A stretch of 64,000 nucleotides of DNA. Origin: Nautilus pompilius. Taxonomy: Eukaryota > Mollusca > Cephalopoda > Nautilida > Nautilidae. The stretch's first letter is position 1. Each line of letters starts with the position of its first letter. This document shows positions 25,261 through 36,400 of the stretch, piece by piece. Location of the stretch: contig JACATO010000065.1 in the NCBI GenBank assembly GCA_018389105.1, positions 1,383,001-1,447,000 on the forward strand, written 5' to 3'. Under the pieces are notes generated by a model, which was not told where the DNA came from, searched no databases, and saw only the letters and a program-made list of their open reading frames with translations. A program made the position numbers and the translations under genes.

Positions 25261-26596
25261 TATCTAATATATATCCATGTTGGCTATAAATATCAGAATC
25301 CAATTATCAAAAACAGGGTACAATTAAACCTGGGTATCTAACGTTAAAGACAAATCTAATCATTGTTTAATTAAATTGTGAAACAAAACATTACACAAGC
25401 TGGTATAACATCAAAATATTATATTTTGTCAATTTTACACCAGAGACAGACAATAAAATTTACCAATATTTTATTTTGTTGCTCAATTAAAGCAGTTAAT
25501 CATGCTTATTTACTATAAGTAGAAACAATCAATACTCACACTACATTCACTTTTATGTAATTAAAGATATTTGATATTAGTCACCAATACTAGCATTACA
25601 TAACTTTGTGATAAATGAAATCAAAGTCTGCCATTGTTACCTTGCATAACCAGAATGTAGATAAAATCTGTTTGTTCAAAAGCAGTAGATTCAGCAATTT
25701 GTTGGCATAAGATCAATTTTGTGCTAGAACTTTTCAAAACATTTTGTTAAATCTTTAGTACACCAATTATGGAATTTTCATTATATATAAAAAATTTTAT
25801 TTTATTATTTTTATTTATATCTATTTATTTTTTTCTCAATGTCAACACAAGGCAGTGCGATCAGTATGTGAATAATTAAAACCTACTCAATTTCCTGGAC
25901 ACTTAAGCCAATTATTATTTTTTTGTCCCTCCCAAATTTCCCAACTAGCTTTTTATATTTATTTCAAAAGAATTCCCAGTGTTACATTTCCCTGATAGAA
26001 TCACCTCATTTATAAAAATGGGCCCATTTTAAAACTGTCCCATTAATCTCTCCCTTAACCAGCTGGACATCTAGAGGAGGTGTGTTTTGTCTGTTAGATG
26101 AAGTTTCAGCGTTTAGTTGGCACTTTTCCATCAGATACTTGATTGTAAACAAAATAAGTATTATTTCAGCGATGGCATCTGTCTCAGTAATTTTGTTATC
26201 TAAAAGCTTTAAAGTTTTTTTTTACAGTATCTCATATCCAGTTTTCATGGTAAAGTTCAGATTATCCACCAGAATTAAAAAAAAACAAAACAAAACAAAA
26301 TTAACCTCTTGCATTTTGGGGGCAGGTGGGGCATTTCTAACTCTCTTTAGGTGCTTTCATTTGCAGATCTTCCCGGAAGTGGTAAATGCAAGTAAATAGG
26401 AAAAAAAAAAGATTTCACACTTAAAAAAAATAATAAATGTACCCTCCTTGAAAATCTGGTTTGTAATATTCTTGGCTCCAAAAAAAATATAAAGATTTAA
26501 ACTCAAGCCAAAATACCAGCAACTTGAGGACGACCACCACAGGATGAAAGCAAAATAAATACGGTCAAATGTCCACTTTTTTATATGCAAAAAAAA
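25261..26596. other. non-coding, nothing recognised
   Basis: AT-rich, with oligo-A runs near 26276-26300. The open frames at 26082-26399 and 26357-26623 are translations of AT-rich and oligo-A sequence. Confidence 0.45.
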
Positions 26597-27143
26597 AAAA
26601 AAAGATTTGAGGGCTAAGATCAAGGCGAGGCTACGGTGGATCGTGCTCTCAACCTACCGCTTTGGGTGGGCACCGAGGACCACGCCCTTTGGGCGAGGTC
26701 ACTTGGGGTCAACCTTATGAGGGTGGGGAGGCGAGTACTCTGCTTGGTGGCTTTTGTAGACGAAAAGTCCTCTGCCTGAAAAGAGCGGAGGCGAGGGGCG
26801 GCGCTCTTTGCCTTTGGCCTGCCTGTCTTGCTGGGAAGGTTAGGGCGTCAAGACCAGCTTCGGACTTGACGTGCTGAGGCTCTTTTCCCAAGATTGGCTT
26901 TTGGCTGGGGAAGCAGTCACTCTTAACAGGGGGTGTTCGCGCCCCCCAACCCTGGCCGCCAGTTACATGAGGTGCCTTGCTGCCTAAACCCGGCCTTTTT
27001 GGCCTTAACGGGAGCTTGCTCCACACCGGGTTTTGGGCCCTACACAGCTTCAGCCACCACCCCCCACTCCCTTCTCCTCGGAAATACACACGCATACACA
27101 AACTTTCACACACTTACGCATTCACCAAAAAAAGATTTGAGGG
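26597..27143 (+). mobile_element. GC-rich, hairpin-dense retroposed insertion with 17-bp target duplication
   Basis: The 17-base direct repeat AAAAAAAGATTTGAGGG occurs at 26597-26613 and 27127-27143. It bounds a 513-bp insert visibly richer in GC than anything else in the window. The repeat starts with an A run, as expected for a LINE-endonuclease target. The insert opens with CTAAGATCAAG, which with the preceding GG matches 13 bases near the 5' end of U2 snRNA, and ends in a CA-rich unstructured tail. It contains many perfect stems: 26634-26639/26653-26659, 26683-26687/26691-26695, 26846-26852/26865-26871, 26929-26935/26940-26946 with a TTCG loop, and 26986-26993/27026-27033. Open frames on both strands look incidental. 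I do not recognise the family. Confidence 0.7.
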
Positions 27144-27750
27144 AGTCAGCAGGGTCCATGATTTTTCTCGTCTAAAGTAATACAAACACTAAAATTGGTA
27201 AGGTGTGACTTTTATTTAAGAAAATACTGAATTCAATTAAAAAACAGGGCTCATCTACTGCATTAAAAAATGCAGTTTTGTATCTCTATGGCACTATTTT
27301 CTTGGGATTTCAATACATTTAAACTTTTGATATTTTTCAAAGATGATATTCCTTAGTCGAGAAAACCACCAAAAAAAACTCTGTGAGCATTATAGTTGCA
27401 CAAAATGGTCTGATGTTTGGCATAAAGGTTTCTGTAATTCCACAAAATGAAATTACAAGATGGCAGTACTATAAACAATAATGTGAGATTACTTAATTAT
27501 TTCTTATCTAGTTTCCATATTTAGTAATTTTGCAATCAAGCCAATTCACTGACAGTTGTAATACATGTTAAAAATGTTTAGATATCAGCAGCAATCATAT
27601 GATGTAGACTTTAATATTTTAATAGTGTTTCATTGTTGAATTTATTTTTTTGAAAATTCATTTATAATAACCAATTAAACCCATTAAATTCCATTTTATT
27701 TTCTTTAGAAATAAGCTATACAAAAAAAATGCAGTAGTGTTGGGATAAAT
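27144..27750. other. non-coding spacer
   Basis: AT-rich, no gene seen. Confidence 0.5.
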
Positions 27751-27900
27751 ACGGAAGACTGGAGCTAGTTGCTACAGTATCAATAATTCCTAATTAAACA
27801 TATAGATAAAGCTATCATCCATATCACTAAGGTAAAGAGGAATGAATCAACGGTGCTGTAACAACTTTACCCTGTAATAACTGGTCCTGGTCTTCCCTAT
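27751..27900. repeat. foldback MITE-like element, copy A
   Basis: The left arm (GGAAGAC, then AGTTGCTACAG and AATAATTCCTAATTAAACA) and the right arm (GGTGCTGTAACAACTTTACC to GTCTTCC) are inverted copies of one another, giving a palindromic element of about 150 bp. The same arms occur at 38140, 39600 and 50140. Confidence 0.6.
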
Positions 27901-28342
27901 TTCTACTTAAGTCTGACTGACATGTATCTATTTTCTATGAAAAACACTAGATGTTTAATTTTAGCCATTATCATTATCAGTTTTTCCTATGATATTATAT
28001 AATGTTTTACTAATATGAATGCATAATGTTTATGCACACAAAAGTGTTATATATAGTGAAGTAGCCCCCCCCTTTAAAAGAAAGTTATCTGAGATGTTAT
28101 CTGTGAAAAAAGAAAATCTTTAGAATCTGAAAGTAGTCTCGCAGGAAAGTCAAACTTGCTCCAGAGACAGGAGTTTGAAATTATATCGTAAAAAGGAGAA
28201 AAATATCAAGTTTAAAGTAGGACAAATCTTTGGTTTGTGTCATAAAAATACATTTTTGAGGAAAGTTTCTTTAGTTTATAAATAATGACCATCATATTTC
28301 CTATGCAATACCACTTTAGTGGATTTTACCAGAAGCAAATGA

Positions 28343-28870
28343 GCCACAACACATGACCAGACAGACCCCTTGCAGTAGATCAGTTGCAAAAGGGTTACAG
28401 CAGTTTGATGTTGCTGCAGATTGGAGCAGTGCACAATTAGTCATGAGTCAATTGTACAGACTAACATTAATGATATGCCTGGTAAAAATCATATCCTTAG
28501 TGTACAAATGCTTGTGGTGGATATTGGCAAGGTGCAAGTTGTAGTTCAAGGGTCTAGAGTAGCAACAAGTGAGATTATCTGTTGAAATTTGGTTCTCTGA
28601 TAGCATCCAGGGAAGTGCTACCACTGGAAATACCGCACAGTAATTTTGTTATACTGGCAGCAGCATAATGATGTGGGGAGGATCATGGCTAGCAGGATTC
28701 TCTGGTTACAGCTACCTGACTGATTGTTCAAGAGATGAGACTGAGACTCCCATCAACTGGCACCAGGATCATTATTGCATTCCTTAGGACATCCCTACAA
28801 TGGACTGACAGATCTTTCAGTCAATGAACATCTTGTGTTGATACATAAAGCTCAATAAATCTCACTCCAC
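28343..28870 (+). pseudogene. decayed Tc1-like transposase fragment
   Basis: Plus-strand frames, broken by stops, show an N-terminal-like TRQTPCSRSVAKGLQQFDVA and further on MMWGGSWLAGFSGYSYL, which corresponds to the V-M-V-W-G-G block of Tc1 transposases. The catalytic Asp and Glu blocks are too decayed to place, and no inverted repeats were found. Confidence 0.4.
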
Positions 28871-31780
28871 AACATGATCTGGACATTGTAGACTAATATG
28901 GCTAAAGAAGGCATTGCTCTATATAACTTCTGATTACTCTTGTGCATTTTCTCAAAAGTGGAATTAAATGTATGATGTCAATTACACCGAGGATTTTGTG
29001 ACCAGTACAGATTAGTTCCAATTGCTGCTTCTTAGTCCTATGTTCTGATTTAATGCTTTTAGAGCATGGAATCATGGTAAATGTAAAATTTTCCAAAAAA
29101 CCAAAGATAAATTATATTGTGTTAAAAACTTTAAGAAACAAATGCTTCCATAATTAATTCCACCACTGCACATCCAAAATACAAATTTAAAATAGTCAAC
29201 AATGCTAATAATTTTTGCTTATTAAGAAAAACAAAATTTTTAAAATATCTGCCCATTTTTGTTGAATAAGTGAATGCTGTTGACATAAGTCAAAATATGT
29301 ATTTGGAAATAATAATATCAACAGAAACTACTGATGCATTTCAAGCAAATATATTCCAGAAAAGATATATATATATAATTCCTGAATAAATATGCATGTT
29401 AATCAATCATCACAATATATATATATAATATATATATATATATGACTGACTGATTCTAGCAGTTAGTGTAAATTTTATTTTTACAGTAAAAATTATTTTA
29501 ATTTTACAAAAATAAATATATGAATTAAATATTTTCAACACAAAATATTTATTAATAATAAAAAGGCTTAAAAGATATATATATATAAATTAAACAACAA
29601 AACTTTGTAGCCAGTATGATGCACTGAAGAGAGGTAATATTTTGAACAATTTGATCTGTCTATAATAAGTAAAGTAACAAGTGTTGTATGTTTATTATTT
29701 CTAATTCTTCTTTTGCTTACTGAATGATAATAAAACTCTTGCCTTGACAGATGCAAATCCTGTTGACTGAGATCCCAAAAATACAGACTGGTTGGCAAAA
29801 CTGGAATAAAGTAACTCTGACCTTTCACAACAAGGTAAAATGATCAGTTTTATAGCTGCTGAAAACAAGAGACCACCAGAGCAGTTTAAGTAGTGTCAAA
29901 TTATGGTTCAAGATGACTCCAGTCCCTACTTTCCCACTCTCCTTAGTTCTTCTTACTGTTTAATGTGGTGCAAACAGCCTAATTTTAGAAAACTTACAAA
30001 CACAAATTACCAGATGCAAGATATCTTAATGATACCCAAAACATGCACAATCTGAGCTTAGAACTGTCTGCTGGGGTTTAACCAGAGAAATTGTTTATAA
30101 GAACTTTAGCCTTTTAATCTGCAAGCCTTATCTTGTCATAGTTTGTTCTGGTGTGGTTTGCCAGGTCATTGTGATTTCATTGATGTTTAAGGATAGAGGT
30201 TGGCTTAAGTAACAATAATGTCTGCTAAATGAGGAAGATTCACATACTTCATGATCTGCTCATGCAGATACACCAGGAAAAAAAAAAAAAGAAACTTATT
30301 TAAAGTTTTTCCTTTCAGTGGAAAACCTCATGATCAGGATATCATTCCTAATGTTCACACTGAAATTTCTCATGGCTACAGTAAAAAATATCTAGAGTAT
30401 AACTAAGGAATTATATGATGATTTCCTACATTTCTATGTATGAATACTGATGTATAATAGACTACATTAATAAATTGATGGTGATACTTTCCTATAGAGA
30501 CAGGCAAAAAAAAGTTTTCAATTAACAAAAGCAAACAACAACACATCAAAAATCGATAAATGTGCACCTGACTAAAAATATCTACGTACATGCTGTCAAA
30601 ACATATCATTTGTTTATTGCTCTCAGTGTGACCTACACCCACAATTAGTTAATTATCCATTTTGTATTAAGTCTTTTGACTTTTTAATATTATCCCCACC
30701 CCAATCTTTTTTTTTTTTGGTACTGTTTAAACCTAAGTCCCGCTTGTTAAAATAATTTAAACATTCGATACTTATATGTTTTTCATAAGCGTGGACCTTT
30801 ATATTTTGGCAGCATGTACAAATAAACAAACAAGATAAAAAAACAACACAAATTTTGTTACCTTTTCATAATCTTCAAAATATTTCTATTAGATTCCCAT
30901 AGCCTGCAATAGACAAGATAAGGCCACTCAAATGATGCAGTAATTTGGCATCCAGATGATTATTGGCAGCAGTCCAATTTCTAAAATATTCAGGATTTAT
31001 TAAAAATTAAACTGGTACCATACCATCTCTCAACAAAAACTTCTGAATAAGTAAGCTATTTTGTTTCTTAGATTGTTCCAGTAACTTGCCTTTGGTCATC
31101 TTCTGAACTTTCTTTAATCAGGCAAAACCAGTAAACTTCAATGGCACGGGTTGTATTTTACAATAGTTTTAAAAAAAGAAATACAGCACTTTAGAGGTTC
31201 TGATATTCCTATTTAATAACATGGTTTACAAACTACAATTATGCAAATAATTTTTCTGTTCTTGTATGTATTTTTATTTAGTTTACTTTGTATAAGAAAG
31301 AAGGTAGCCATCATATCAGAGATTCTTGCACAAGTAAGAAATAGATACTGATGCAGTTTTTAAATTGGGTTTCATTGTATGCACTGTTAGTATTGACCAT
31401 GGTGGATGACAATTTATAATCCTGTTTACAAAGAGAATATCTCCAAATATCAAGCCTTATGAATGGCATAGCCAAATTATAAATTATTGGTAATAATAAA
31501 GAATACACCGTCCACACAGTTTTAAAAAAAGCAAACAGTCTAAAATTCTATTAGTTACCATCTAAGAACTAAATTAGATAGACTGAATATTTAGTCTTTA
31601 ATTCCCAGAAAAATTGAAAAATCCATAATAAAGATTGGCAAGTACTCCTTGATAAATACTTTTTTTGCAGATTGGTATATAAGTCACTTTTAATAAAATA
31701 TCTCATGTACAATTCTTATTTAATAATACTTCTACACACACACACACACACACACATATTTATTTATTTACGTATTTTTC
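28871..31780. other. non-coding; likely 5' flank or intron of the downstream glycosyltransferase gene
   Basis: AT-rich, with AT microsatellites near 29356-29375, 29415-29443 and 29577-29587, and an AC tract at 31734-31756. Because a 3' splice site lies at 31781, at least the right end should be intron. I could not locate the upstream non-coding exon or a promoter. Confidence 0.45.
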
Positions 31781-31782
31781 AG
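31781..31782 (+). other. 3' splice site (AG) before the glycosyltransferase coding exon
   Basis: TATTTTTCAG followed by GAATCTAAA lies 54 bases upstream of the first usable ATG. The open frame upstream of it runs through an (AC)n tract and looks intronic, so the exon most likely starts at 31783. Confidence 0.6.
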
Positions 31783-31836
31783 GAATCTAAAAACAGTGGT
31801 GCAGTGTTTCTGCCAGGCCATGTGTTTTCCCTGAAG

Positions 31837-33402
31837 ATGAAGATGATGCCTCGCATTCTTCTGCTCTTGTTTACATTGTCTGTCATGACCATGGTCTTCA
31901 TTGCACGATGTGGACTAAACATTGACAACTACTTTCATCAACAAGGAGTATTTGGGCCTGGAATAGTAAGCCAAGATGACCTCTCCAACCAGATGAGACG
32001 AGAAGAGCAACATCACAAAGAGATGGACATGCTACGTCAGCGAATACATGTGCTGGAGCGTAAGCTGAAGGAAGCGTATAGACAGGCCCAAAACCATAGT
32101 GTGAAAGTAACAAACCATAATTCTACAGCAGAAATCCATGTACCAGACACCAATGCAGCCAGAACTGATTATAAATTATATTTCCAAAATAAAATAGAAT
32201 CTGCAGAAATTCTACATGGTGTATCATTAAAGTCTGAGTATGAATTGATACCTTTCAACAGATTCACGGGAAATAGAATTTTCTTGATTGAGCCAGGCCT
32301 TGGCAAACGTGTTGTTGAGAAACCAATTGGCTATAAGAAAAAAGACTTAACAGAAATAATAGTACTCGCTGTAGATAAGCTGAACAAAGACCAGACAAAG
32401 TCAGTCAAATACACTACAGATGACTTTGTGGAAGGCATTTATCGAAATGAACCAACTACGGGTACCCATTATGAACTTTATTTTCATGATGTTGACCATC
32501 GAGGAATGAAAAACTTTTATTCAAAAGTAATTGTTATGCGACCGTTTGGACCATTGCAAGTAGTGCATAAAAACAATTTCAATACCAACAAAGAGTGGAT
32601 CAACCTCATTTTACCTCTCTCTGGAAGAACTGAGACATTTAAGCTCTTCATGGAACGCTTTGCTAAGGTCTGCATTTTACAAGACAAACGGGTTTATTTG
32701 ACAGTTGTTTATTTTGGGGTGGAGGGGTTGGCAGATGTCAGAGATGTACTTTCAAAAGTTGCCAGACAATACAAATTCAAACATATCAAATTAGTTACAC
32801 TCAAGGAAAGTTTTTCTAGGGGACGTGGGTTACAAATTGGAACTCTAAATTGGAAAAATGGTGATGTCTTAATGTTCCATTGTGATGTCGACATAGTTTT
32901 TGGAACAGACTTTCTTGAACGATGTCGTCTAAATACTGAACACCAGAAGAAAGTCTACTACCCAATTGTGTTTAGTCTTTATAATCCAAATGTTGTGTAT
33001 TCCCTCCATGATATGGTGATACCACCAGAAAAGGACCAATTGGTAATATCCAGAGATACAGGATTCTGGCGAGATTTTGGCTATGGAATGACATGTCAGT
33101 ATAGATCAGACTTCATGAAGATTAAAGGATTTGATGAACAGATAACAGGGTGGGGTGGTGAAGATGTTTTTCTTTATCAAAAGTATGTAAGAAGTGACTA
33201 CATAGTAATACGTGCTACAGACCCAGGAATATTCCATTTATACCATGGAAAAAACTGTGATCCAGACTTATCTTCAGAACAGTACAGAAGTTGTATACGC
33301 TCAAAAGCATTAAATGAAGCGTCTCATGCACAGCTGGGTCTTTTAGCATTTAAAGATGAAATAGACATACATCGCAGCTACAAAAGACGTAGTAGTCAGT
33401 AG
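31837..33402 (+). CDS. CSGALNACT: chondroitin sulfate N-acetylgalactosaminyltransferase
   Basis: Golgi type II membrane enzyme that transfers GalNAc from UDP-GalNAc to the glucuronic-acid end of the tetrasaccharide linker, starting chondroitin sulfate chains, and can also extend them. From the ATG at 31837 the protein has 521 residues; vertebrate CSGALNACT1 and 2 have about 530-540. Visible parts: short N-terminal tail, membrane anchor at about 6-26, coiled-coil stem at about 50-85 rich in Glu, Lys and Arg, N-glycosylation sequons at Asn86 and Asn95, then the glycosyltransferase domain with the metal-binding Asp-Val-Asp at 350-352 (in FHCDVDIVFGTDF) and the GWGGEDVFLYQKY block near 438. ATGs at 31843 and 31846 are alternative starts. 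The open frame extends upstream to 31672, but that part is judged intronic. The whole coding region is in one exon. I cannot tell whether it is orthologous to CSGALNACT1 or CSGALNACT2. Confidence 0.93.
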   Translation: MKMMPRILLLLFTLSVMTMVFIARCGLNIDNYFHQQGVFGPGIVSQDDLSNQMRREEQHHKEMDMLRQRIHVLERKLKEAYRQAQNHSVKVTNHNSTAEIHVPDTNAARTDYKLYFQNKIESAEILHGVSLKSEYELIPFNRFTGNRIFLIEPGLGKRVVEKPIGYKKKDLTEIIVLAVDKLNKDQTKSVKYTTDDFVEGIYRNEPTTGTHYELYFHDVDHRGMKNFYSKVIVMRPFGPLQVVHKNNFNTNKEWINLILPLSGRTETFKLFMERFAKVCILQDKRVYLTVVYFGVEGLADVRDVLSKVARQYKFKHIKLVTLKESFSRGRGLQIGTLNWKNGDVLMFHCDVDIVFGTDFLERCRLNTEHQKKVYYPIVFSLYNPNVVYSLHDMVIPPEKDQLVISRDTGFWRDFGYGMTCQYRSDFMKIKGFDEQITGWGGEDVFLYQKYVRSDYIVIRATDPGIFHLYHGKNCDPDLSSEQYRSCIRSKALNEASHAQLGLLAFKDEIDIHRSYKRRSSQ

Positions 33403-36400
33403 ATAAGTCATGTATGTACAATCTTTGTTACAAAATAATTGGGAAGACTCATCTAATGGTGATTTAAGCAATTAAAAATGTCAGAGATTACTATGTCTTG
33501 CATTCAACTCTTTCAAATATGATGTTTCTAAAATATAAAGAAAAAAAATATGCAAAACATCTGAAAATTAGTTTCTTTTAAATACAATTTCAGGCATGTC
33601 TCAGATGTGTAAATTAAACTTGGTATGGTTAATACTCATGGTGATAAAATTATGGAAAAATATTTAAATTCTTTAAAAACTCAATGAACCAAAGTTCCAA
33701 GATCTTAAAATAATAATAATAATAATAATGGTATTTTACCAAATTAACTCCTTTACTAGACAATATACCATAAATTATGTATTTATATGCATGCACACAC
33801 ATGGAAAACCATAATTGTGGACTCTCTAATGATGAAATATTCCATAAAAAATTAATTAATACATATAATTACATGTACATAAGCATTTCACTGTCAGGAC
33901 ATACAGACATTAAAAAGAGTTTAATTTTGAACTTTTGTCAGACAAAATATCTTTGTGTATGACAAAATATTTGGCAAGTCTAGAATTATAGCTACCAGAG
34001 TGTGTGTGTGTCGCCGTGATGAAACACATACATATAGATTGCAAGAATGGCTTGTATGAGGCTTCCCATGAAAAAAGAAAAATTGCTTACAGTTAAATTT
34101 GTTAAAGCAATTCATACTACCTCTGTCAATTCATTTTATTAATTTACAATTATTCTATTAATTTCTTTTCCCAAAAAATTTGTTGCTCTGTTTCAGCTTT
34201 TGCAACCAATTCTTTTTCCCTTTTATATTTCATGATTTCAGATGCCATTAAGCATCACTTAAGATTATTCATGATTTATGTATTTAAAAACAAATATGGA
34301 CAATAGTGCTGTACAAATTATTAGTATTCTGACCAAAACATTGCCTATTATTAATAGAAATATCAAAAACAGGAAGTAAAAAAAAATAGATAGAGCAAAA
34401 CACCACACAACTCAACAACTGCTATTTGATGCATATGAATGGTCACAGCTTTTATGTTCCAATTAGAAACTATAGAAACTTTAATGCTAAATGCAAATAA
34501 TTATATAATATTGGCATGGAATACTTTATTACCCATCCAGGTAGTATAAACAGATTGCTTTTGAAATAGATAGAAGACATATGTTGATAGGAGAGCTATA
34601 CATAACATTTAAAACTTCCTGCACTTTTTACTATTCTATCCGACTAGTTTTAAAATTCTTAAACCCTCAAACTGATATTTTATGCATAATTTTTCAATGA
34701 AAAGTAATTGTACCTCAGTATGTATGGATAGCTCTTTCCTCTAGCATAATCATAAAAGAGACAAGATATTAGTAAAGATTTGCACAGAATTTCTAAAGAG
34801 TGATATTTCTCCAAGCATTTGTAAAAATTAAAAAAAAAAACTGGTATAAAAACTACAACTTTTCCGTGTTTGAAACAAAGTTAAGATTGATTTTCTGCAA
34901 TTTCTGACAGGAGTAAGGAACATTTTTTTTCTTGACAGGATATTATCAGTTCTAAAAGCTTAAGTGAAGATTGGGTATCATCACACAAATCAGAGTGAAA
35001 CTCCTGAAGCTGGGGTTCCAAAAGTCACCTCCAACATCTACTACAAGTTTTTCCCCAATTTTCTGCCACAGTGCTAAATATTCTGCATAAAGCAGACATA
35101 ACACATCCAAACAAATTTATAGAGACAAATTTTGCGAAAACCAACTTATTCTTCTCCAGCTATCCGAATGCTAATCTACCAGGCAGATTCAAAGTAACAT
35201 TTATTATCTTTTAAAAAGTATAGCTAGTCTGTCAGACAGATTTAAAAGGAACCAAGATAATGTTTCTACAACGAGTAATATGAAAACCATGATCTTCCCC
35301 ATCTTCTGAGAATAAAACCAGTCTGCTAACTTTTAATGACAGATATGTTCATAGCTGATATAACCATTTCTGGTGTTAAACTTAATTTCTAATAGGCCCA
35401 CAACATGGAACAATGCTTTTTAAAATTCTCATATATAAAAATATTTTGACAAAAATTTGTGATCCTAAGAATATAATTAAAATCTTATGCAAAAAATGAC
35501 ACTACTCCTATAAAGATGCCAAGCTATCTTGATAAGTGCTTTCATATTTCAGAAATCTAGAAGTGTAGACATATATCCAAATTAGAAATGTAATTATATA
35601 AAGGAAGGCAAAAACTTTCAGAAACAATAACAAGCAATAAATACATGAGAAAAAATTCTTTTAGTTTCCAGAGTGATTATGTTTACCCATAAACATCACA
35701 TTATCAATAAAAGAAAGTTCAAAGATAAATGTACAAAGTTACTAACTACAGCAGTGTCGCCAAGACTTCGAGAAATCAATAATTTATATGTGGGCACTTG
35801 AAGATGCTTCTGGATTTCAATTTGATCCTGTGTCAGCAGAAGCCAGTTAAAAAACTACCAAGCTACAGTAGTCAAAACCAATTTGCTTGCTTATTATTGA
35901 CTGATGGTTAGCCCTATTTCTGACAGGCTTCATTTAAATCATCTTTGCCTATATCTAATTGGGCATATCTGCCATGCATCGTTTAAGATAAAAAAAAAAA
36001 AAATTATTGAAAGAGAATTTATTTATGGTAGAGAAAGTGCAGAGTCTCCATTTAAAATTTCACACACTACCTATTTTCACTTTTAATAATGAAATTTCAC
36101 CTGAAACACCATGCTTTTAGTAGCCACAAAATAAGATTAGTGAGTTTTTTCACATCAGCTTACAAACAATTTGCAGTGGCAAGCTGATCACTCTTCTAAA
36201 AAGAGATCTGTCCAGTTTAATGGAAAGTCTGTCATTAAACTTTATTCTTGACTAAATTTCATTTTGGATGTTACAAAATTATCGTTTTTAATCTTTTTTT
36301 TTTGGTGCAGCTATAAAAATGTAATGAAAATAATTAAATGTTTTTTTAATCTTTAAAAATGCTTTGATTTTTCAATCAGCTCAGTTGATCTCAGGAGAAT

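Noticed and set aside
26614..26626. A true U2 snRNA gene or pseudogene
   Set aside because: Only about 13 bases match U2, counting two from the target duplication; the following bases diverge at once. Reported as an edge similarity only, which could be chance.
26715..27113. 132-codon minus-strand frame in the GC-rich insert
   Set aside because: GC-rich DNA has few stops. Frames are open on both strands here, and the peptide is low-complexity Gly/Pro/Arg/Lys without a domain.
31672..31836. Upstream extension of the glycosyltransferase frame (55 extra residues)
   Set aside because: It is built on an AC microsatellite and lies mostly before a good 3' splice site at 31781. The membrane anchor expected near the N-terminus follows directly after the ATG at 31837.
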